This document shows positions 56,784 through 64,000 of a DNA stretch of 64,000 bases, piece after piece; position 1 is the first letter of the stretch, and each line of letters starts with the position of its first letter. The notes beneath the pieces were generated by a model that saw only the letters and a program-made list of their open reading frames with translations, was not told where the DNA came from and searched no databases. The position numbers were made by a program, and so were the translations under genes. The stretch covers positions 18,066,814 through 18,130,813 of the forward strand of contig OY821740.1 of assembly GCA_963682055.1 (NCBI GenBank). Reading direction: 5' to 3'. Origin of the DNA: Primula veris (Eukaryota; Streptophyta; Magnoliopsida; Ericales; Primulaceae).

Positions 56784-57967
56784 TCAACAGTAATATTGAG
56801 ACAAAAAAATTTTATAAGAGGGAGAGAGATTATCATAAGAAAGATAGTGGAAAAGTGAGTAAGTAGTGGAAGTAGAAAAAGGATTTGAACAAGGTAATTG
56901 ATTTGGTTTATTTGGTTCTATAGAAGCTAAGTAACAATGATAATCTCTGAGTTTAGTAGTAGAGTGTTTATTTATGTCAGATTTTCTTAGATTAATAAGA
57001 GGAGGGGAAGATAATGTAGGTGAAAAGTGTGGAGAAGATAAAGAAGGTGCATGAGAGGTACATTGTATGAGTGAGTATACATTTATAGGGGAAGAATCAC
57101 TAGCAACATCTGTGTTAGGGTTAACATAAGTGTGATAAGAAATATTTGTTGCTAGATTAGCTAAACTAGTAAAAGATTGCTCTGTCTCATTACTGTTAGA
57201 TTGAAAAAGAAAAACACTCTCATAAAATTCCACATCTCCGGAATAAAACACTTGATGAGTACTCAACTTATACAGTTTATACCCTTTTGTAGCAAAATGG
57301 TATCCAATCAGAACACATTTGCTTGCTTTTGAATCCATTTTAGTCCTTCCCCTTTGTAAAGAAGAACCATAACATAGAACTCCAAAAACTCTCAAGTGAT
57401 TATAAGAAGGTGACACACCAAAGAGTTTCTCATAGGGTGTCTTATTATCTAATACAAGAGTAGGTAATCTATTGATAATATAGGCTGTAGTAAGCACACA
57501 TTTCCCCCAAAATTTCAAAGGAACATTAAACTGAAAATGTAAAGCCCTAACAATGTTGAGGATATGTTGATCTTTCCTTTCCACAACACCATTTTTTTGA
57601 GCTGTCTCAATACAACTTGGTGTATGATCCCCCTTTCTTGATAAAAATGAGGGAGATAGAATTCTCCACCATTATCACTTCTAATAAGTTTTACCTCTTT
57701 GGCAAATTGAGTCTTGACAGAATTACAGAAAGCTATTAAGGAAGTAATAGCCTCACTTTTGAATTTAAGCAATAATATCTAAGTACACCTAGTGTAGTCA
57801 TCCATTATGGTGTGAAAATACTGAAAACTTCCTAATGCTAATACACTATAAGGTCCCCAAATATCACAGTGTAACATAGCAAAAGCTGCAGTGGTTTTGA
57901 TACAACTGCTAGTAAAAAGGTTGTTTATGTTATTTAGAAAAATGACAAGCATCACATGAAGATTCAT
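56784..57967 (-). pseudogene. Element C integrase region
   Basis: Pieces in changing frames show the core start HCDIWGPY, then IRSDNGGEF and the downstream NKTPYEKLFG and SKCVLIGY blocks. At least two frame changes and one stop interrupt it. Confidence 0.8.
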
Positions 57968-58059
57968 TATTCAGAACGATATGAGGAATATAAGTTTTCA
58001 GTGTTCTTAAACAACCTAGAGAGGGATGACCAAGTCTAAGATGCCAAACATCCAAATGA

Positions 58060-58584
58060 CTATATGGTTGTACAATAGAAAAAAAAAGATAGTTTAGTCA
58101 TAACATGTGCTTTATCTTGTAAGTAATATAACCCTCCTCTTTCTTCAGTTGTGCCAATCATCTTCAAACTAACAAGGTTCTGAATAACACACATGCTCTT
58201 TGAGAAGAGTAAACAACATTTGTTACTATCAGTTAGCTTACTAGCTAAAATGATGTTAAAACCAAAAATTGGTATGCATAGAACATTTTGCAACACTATT
58301 CCAGAAGTGAATCTAACTGTGCCAACATGTGTCACAAGAGCTCTGTTTTCATTAGGCAAATATACTAAAGAATTAATCTCAGTAGGTTCTTCATTATAAT
58401 ATGACTTAGAAGAAACCATATGCTCAGTAGCATCTGTGTCTAATATCCAAGGCTTCATAGAATTAATAACATTCTTTGTAGCAAGGAAACTATTCAAAGA
58501 CATACCTGCCATATCTACCAGTCTGTAGATGCCATTACATATAAGCACAAAGTTGTTCAAGTTGTTGAGAGGAAAAAGGACCAT
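58060..58584 (-). pseudogene. Element C protease region
   Basis: WILDTDATEHM stands where Copia proteases have WI(I/L)DTGAxxHM, so the active-site Gly is replaced by Asp. The following sequence to the GAG-pre-integrase region (GGLYYL) is readable. Confidence 0.75.
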
Positions 58585-59644
58585 GATCTATTTTAGCCCC
58601 TATGTTCTCTTTATCTGTATCACCCTTTGAAAAATCAGTTGGATATACACTTTCTGAAACCTGGTTTGCATGATTCACATTTCCTTGACCATAAGAAGCC
58701 CCTTCTGTATTATGTGCAAATGACCTTTTCTTCCACCCTGGTGGATAGCCATGTAGTTTATAACACCTATTTTTAGTATGTCCAACATCATTATAAAAAG
58801 AGCAATGAGTCGATGGCCTAAAAGTAGGCTTGAAACCAGACTTAAACTGTCCATTAGTAGCCATAAAAGCCATATTCTCATGTGAAGTAACCAGAATAGG
58901 CTTCATACTCCTTTGCTTTTCTTCTTGAGTAACCAAGTTAAAAGTCTCATTTACACTGGGAACATATTTCATCATGAGGATATTTCCTCTTACACCAGCA
59001 AAATTGTCATTTAACCCCATAAGAAAATGCATCTTATAAGCCATTTGTTCCCTTTCCCAAAGCTGATCATAAATTTTACAACCACAATTTTCCATAACAC
59101 CACAAACACACCTAGGCAAAGGATTTAACATATTCAACTCACCCCAAGCTATCTCCAACTTTGTAAAATACTCATTGACAGATAAATTCTCTTGTGTAAG
59201 ACTATTTAGATGTTGTTGAACCTCAAAAATTATAGGCTCGCTAGTCTGTGAAAACTTTTTACCCAAAATACTCCACATCTCAGCTGCAGTATTAGTATAT
59301 AAATTTGATTATGCTATCTCAGCTGTTACAGAATTCAGAATCCAAGATTGCACAACCCAATTACACCTATTCCAGGTCTCAAATAAATGATCATCTTCTT
59401 TAGGACAGTTCAATTTACCAGTAGCAAAGACTAATTTTGATTTAGCCTATAATGCTATTTCCATAGTTCTTTTCCAAGAAGAGTAACTAGGTCCAGATAA
59501 AGATGGATTCACAATAACAGTATTAGTATTTTCATTAAGATTTAGGTAATAGGGATCAGATATCATCACTACTTGACTTTGCCTATTAGGTGTCCTAGAA
59601 CTATTATTTGGTATCGAATTAAGAGCATCTGCGTAACTTCCCAT
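58585..59644 (-). pseudogene. Element C gag
   Basis: Starts at ATG 59644. An early TAG lies at 59447-59449, with another stop near 59310. The middle matches Copia gag (Retrotran_gag type: MWSILGKKFSQTSEP, then EYFTKLEIAWGELN). The zinc knuckle reads CSFYNDVGHTKNRC, with Tyr in place of the second Cys, followed by the typical YKLHGYPPGW. Confidence 0.8.
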
Positions 59645-59884
59645 TTTACTTAATTAATCAAAAATCAAAGAGTAATAATATCAAATACTAGTTATAATGT
59701 CGAATTAGAACCCTAATTATTCAAAATCGAACCCTAATCGATCAATTATAACCCAAATTCGTTAAACTTAAACCCAAAATAGGCAGAAAACAACGAATAA
59801 AGATAATACAATGTAAAAGAACAATCTCACTGAGAAGAAGAACTATGATAACATCGGAAAAGAGCGATTAAAGCTCTGATACCA

Positions 59885-60149
59885 TGTATAAATACATAAA
59901 CAATCGCATTTTGTAGAGAGAGAAAGTAAATTGAGCAAAAAATAAAATGTAAAATCTCAGATATTTTTATTCCAGAGTAACTGCTCATTATATCGAGCTA
60001 CAGTAGCTATAACTAACTTGAAACTATATTTACAAAAGAGTCATCTGCTTCTCAATACTAACAGTAAACAGTTAACGTAACTTGCACTAAGTAAGCCAAC
60101 TTTCTAGTTTATTACAAATAGCTCCATATTGCTTCAATATACTTCAATA
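59885..60149 (-). repeat. 5' LTR of element C
   Basis: It matches 54995-55260 with about 15 differences; followed by target duplication GGTTA. Confidence 0.9.
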
Positions 60150-61268
60150 GGTTATGAGTTTTTCATGGCCATGTGTGAAATAAAAGTATGGTGCTCGATG
60201 AAATGTTTACTTAAAATTTGTTTACTTTATAAACATTACAAAAATTTACAAACAAGAAACAAAATAAGATTTAAAAACTAATATTTTTTAAGGTAGACAA
60301 CTATATTTTTTAATTACTTCTATAAGTTTGAAGTTTGTTTTTAAAAATTATCGATTTGTCATTTCTTAATTTATTTAGATGAGATCTAATATTTGCTAGT
60401 GTTTTACCCCATAAGAAAAGATAAAATTTGATTAGCATAAATATCTGTAAAATTTGTTATAGGTAAAAGGTTTGTACTTTATGAATAACTATGCAATAAT
60501 TATGGAAGCCATTAATGTAATAAAACTCTTAATAACAAAAAAAAAAATCTAAAAATTGATAGCAACAAGGATTGAACCTGAACCTACACAAAAATTCACC
60601 TGCAGTCTACCAACTTAGAAAGTCTATATCATTGTATAATGTTTCGATACAATATATTTAATATATGTAAAATGTTATATATATATACACACACACTATA
60701 ACACTATAACAATTTTGTTGGATCCGGTGCATGGGCACTACTTGCACAGGCCAAAAATCAGCCCCGCCCAACACTACCAAATCTGTTGGTAACATCTTGA
60801 GTTCGAGTTAACTTTCAAATTTTCAATTTTGTCCTAATTTTTATGTTTAGTAGCCATCCCTAAAAAAATTAAATTTGACAATGCTGACAAACATACACAC
60901 TAAAAACAATCGTAAAAGACAAAGAACATTTGTAAACACATAACAATAAGTCATGACATGACAAAACAAAACATCGCATGCGGCATGACATTGACTCGAG
61001 CCTCGACCCTAGAATCTCATGTTAACAATATAAAGTAAAAAAAAAAATCGATGTTGAAGCTCTCGCTATATGCAGATTCGGGAAAGGATGGACCAATTTG
61101 TGTCTAATATAGACCGTATTCTTTCATATTTATGTAAAAGGCGCATGTAACCTTCAAGTTGCAAGACAACAACTTTACTATTGCACCAAATCTCACGAAA
61201 AATAGACATTTTGATAAAGAAATAAAAGATGGAGCCACTGTCCATTCGACTAAATTAAATTAACTTAG
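60150..61268. other. Intergenic, AT-rich, no gene seen
   Basis: Only AT-rich sequence and short microsatellites (about 60678-60696) are seen. Confidence 0.4.
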
Positions 61269-62312
61269 TATTGAATATATGTATATCTTGGACTAATGTG
61301 TGACTTTGCAGATATACAAGGCCTGATTGAATAAAACAGCAAAGTACATTTCAGCATATTTGAGATTAGTATAAAATATGTTACATTCTATAGTCAATGG
61401 ACTAATTTGTATAAGTTTGAAACTTGTATTCAAAGACTATATAAGAACTGTAAATAACATTTTGTAATTAACAATTCATTAATAAAAATCTATTTTTACC
61501 ACCGTCTCTCTATATATCTATACATATATAGTGGAGAGTTACTGATTCACAATTGTTGTTGATCGTACTAAGGCTAATTCATCACCAGAACGTGATTTCT
61601 ACATGGTATCAGAGCCCAGTTAGTTCCAAATGATGTTGGGTCACCTTCCCCGTCTCAGAATGGACGTTGATTACACTTGTTGGGCCCGTTCGGATTTAGT
61701 CCAGCCCACAAGTGAGGAGTGTTGAGGTTATTATCCCGCATCACATGTGGATAGATCGTGACATGTGTTTAAAATGTGTTGCTCTCCTTACTTGCTATAA
61801 AACTTTTAGTGGGTAAGGTTATGAGATTCAGAATAATGCTATTCATATTTTGCATGTTTATTCTGCCAATAATTTTGCTGATATGTTTACTAAAAGTTTA
61901 GGTACACCTAATTTTACAAATTTATTGTCCAAGTTGGCTGTTGTTATCACTGCACAGCCCAATTTGAGGGGTATATTAAATATATGTATATACTGGACTA
62001 ATGTGTGAATTTTCAGATATACATGACCTGATTGAATAAGACAGCAAAGTATATTTCAGCATATTTGAGATTTGTATAAAATTTGTTATATTTTTTAATC
62101 AATGGACTAATTTGTATAAGTTTGAAACTTGTATTAAGAGACTATACAATTAGTGTAAATAACATTTTGTAACTAACAATTCATTAATAAAAATCTATTT
62201 TTACCACCGTCTCTCTTTCTATATCTATACATATATAATGGTGAATTAATGATTTGCAATTGATATTGATCGTATTACGGTTAATTCATCACCAGAACGT
62301 GATTTCTATATA
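61269..62312 (+). mobile_element. Element D: Copia remnant with two LTRs and a short interior
   Basis: LTRs at 61269-61603 and about 61974-62312 both begin TATT and share TATATGTATAT and the end ACCAGAACGTGATTTCTA. A primer-binding site TGGTATCAGAGC follows the first at 61604-61615. CTTAG flanks both sides (61264-61268, 62313-62317). The 370 bp interior keeps only the end of RNase H (NNFADMFTKSLGTPNFTNLL at about 61869-61928) and a purine run (TTTGAGGGG). Nearly all of gag-pol is deleted. The LTRs have TA...CA ends like element C. Confidence 0.8.
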
Positions 62313-62703
62313 CTTAGTCACCTAATACTTTTCCTAAATCGCGCCGAAATAGTTTTCCAATTTGCACTAAATATGATTGACCCACTCATAAGATCAAAAC
62401 TCATTCTTAATTTAAGCATATGGAGATTTATTTTTTAATAGTAGTTTTTTTTCTTTTAAAGTTGGTAATCTGAAATTAAGCAGCTTACTATTGGTAAAAA
62501 GGAGACGTACGTAGTGCGGCAATATGGGCCGACCCGATCGGGTTAGTTACCCTTTAAAAAATCGGTTTATTTAATATATTAATACATCGTCTTGCTTCTA
62601 TATATATATATATATATATACTCCGATTTCAACCTAATTCTATTCTCTCTCTCTCACTCTCTTTGACTGTGTAATTTACCAGGTAGCTGCTAAAGGTTAG
62701 TGT

Positions 62704-62743
<40 letters not shown>

Positions 62744-64000
62744 AACTCTTAGTAGACAAAACCATATCATCTTATACCCACTTACTTATTTATATGTGTT
62801 GCATCAATTTGAATTGTTAGTATTCCTTTTAATTAGTGACTAATATATTGTATTGCTTAATTATGTTAATTTACCTCAGTAACTGTTGGTTTAGGATTTC
62901 TACGCTGTTATATATCTTAAACCTTAGTCTATATATCATTACATTGGTACTCGTTGTTTTATTTAAATGTTGAACTGATTATAGCATTATTTTGATCTAA
63001 ACTGCATTTTGCCCAACCCGACCCGACTACCCGTTTTTTAAAATATTTATAATTCTCGTTATTCAAGATTTGAAAAAACATACCTTTGGAAATCATACAA
63101 CTTTACAGTAAAAATATGGAAAAAACATATGCTTAAAAACAATTAATATGACAATATTATAAATAATGGAAAGGTATCAATTCAAACAAAATGATTGCCT
63201 TCTCAGAATTACAGCTTATAATCTTCTTTCAGATTTAGTGCAAATCATAATAAATACTCGTTTGGGTGAAATTTTGATCATTACCTTTTATTATGTTCTC
63301 TCTCCACATAATTTTTTAAAATACTTAATGAAAACCTATCAAATAAATACTATTCAATTATTTCCATATAGAGATTCAAGACTAGTATTTTTTTAGTGAA
63401 GGGAAAACTAATCTTGTCGTTATTGCGTAATCAATATCAGTAATTGTGCCGTAGATTGAATTTATGAGTCGTTTTGGTTACATTGTTATAATTTAATATT
63501 ATAATATTTGTACTCAACAGTATGGAGGGTAATCGTATTTTCCGTAAATAATATACCCTCAATGCCTCGTATGTATATTAAACCGTAAAATCATTGTTCA
63601 TTCAATTAATGAAGCGGCAAACTCGCTCTATTTGCTGACTTTAATGCATTGAATGTGTTTGCTTATTCTCTGAATTACAAACAAAATGAAAACAAAGAGT
63701 TTAATGGTTTTTCTTAATCACTTTTGTGCTTATTTGATGAGAATGTTTCTGACTTTTAGGCATCAGTTGTTTGGTTTCCATTAATTAACTAAGTATTTCT
63801 ACATGAATCTTATTTAGCTGGAACTTTAAGCTCATTTTTTTTTCTCTGAGTTGTTGTGGCTTTTGGTGTCTAGCTTCTAAGCTAAGTTTTTCTCTTATTG
63901 TTTAGTAAATATAAGCAAGTTGCTTTATCTGAACTGACCGAGCATTTTGGAATTTTAAAATAGCTAGCTCTTTTTAGTAAAGGATGTGCTGCTTCCAGAC
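62313..64000. other. AT-rich spacer with microsatellites to the window end
   Basis: (TA)n lies at 62598-62620 and (CT)n followed by (AT)n at 62706-62742. No gene is supported; a 76-codon frame at 63166 has AT-driven composition and no known motif. Confidence 0.5.

Larger units (their letters stand above)
54995..60149 (-). mobile_element. Element C: decayed full-length Ty1/Copia retrotransposon
   Basis: LTRs 54995-55260 and 59885-60149 (266 and 265 bp) are flanked by the target duplication GGTTA. The primer-binding site for initiator tRNA-Met (GCTCTGATACCA on the + strand) touches the right LTR at 59873-59884, and a purine run (TGAGGGGGCA on the - strand) touches the left one. In its own direction each LTR reads TA...CA, not TG...CA. 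All Copia domains occur in the order gag, protease, integrase, RT, RNase H, each with stops or frameshifts. About 15 LTR differences were counted by eye, so it is the oldest of the full elements here. Confidence 0.92.

Noticed and set aside
61640..61800. Fragment of another LTR (TGTTGGGCCCG...) inside element D
   Set aside because: Too short, with no partner or border; noted only as unexplained sequence.
63166..63396. 76-codon + strand frame near the window end
   Set aside because: AT-driven composition, no motif, no promoter or splice context.

Overview
The window is nuclear DNA of a flowering plant, most likely a eudicot. It is AT-rich, its genes have GT-AG introns, and it holds a plant-type riboflavin reductase, a tandem pair of plant GDSL lipases, an F-box/FBD relic, and Copia and Tat-lineage Gypsy retrotransposons with their MITEs. 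Only three genes look intact as host genes: the 3' half of PYRR (330-3339, + strand, beginning before the window) and two five-exon GDSL esterase/lipase genes (46754-50787 and 51631-54639, + strand). Two further host-derived relics are an MFAP1-like fragment (5176-5959, - strand) and an F-box/FBD gene with two frameshifts (42820-44208, + strand).

Layout: 1-8.8 kb holds PYRR, a Stowaway-like MITE, the MFAP1 relic and AT-rich spacer. 9.5-13.6 kb holds a terminal-inverted-repeat sequence split by a 2.3 kb solo LTR, followed by a tandem duplication. 13587-40202 is one giant Tat-type Gypsy element lying on the - strand (531 bp LTRs, TSD ATGTC). Two gag-only Copia elements have jumped into it: element A (14034-18864, + strand, TSD TAACC) sits inside the Gypsy LTR, and element B (29552-34441, - strand, TSD GCGGA) sits inside the Gypsy integrase. 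Without A and B the host element is about 16.9 kb. 40.3-40.9 kb is a large hairpin MITE. 42.8-54.6 kb is a genic island. 54995-60149 is a decayed full-length Copia (C) and 61269-62312 is a Copia remnant (D). The rest to 64 kb is AT-rich spacer with microsatellites.

The most unusual part is the roughly 9.8 kb between the end of the Gypsy pol and its 3' LTR (18955-28796). Read on the strand opposite to gag-pol, it carries about eight gene-like units. Five are compact, with a short coiled-coil ORF of 97-159 codons behind its own TATA box, and three of these five have an AATAAA downstream. One is a four-exon gene (23774-26366) with a Transposase_28-like domain and 28-residue heptad repeats. Two more are coiled-coil ORFs. 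A two-type minisatellite (28265-28691) separates this antisense block from pol. Antisense extra ORFs and variable 3' repeats are known in Tat elements, but a serial array of units with separate promoters is, as far as I can tell, not a standard description.

Relative insertion order follows from nesting and from LTR differences counted by eye. The tandem duplication and hairpin MITE came first, then the Gypsy element (about 12 LTR differences in 531 bp), then B (about 7 in 1162 bp), then A (none noticed in 1230 bp). All homology calls come from remembered family motifs; no database search was run.
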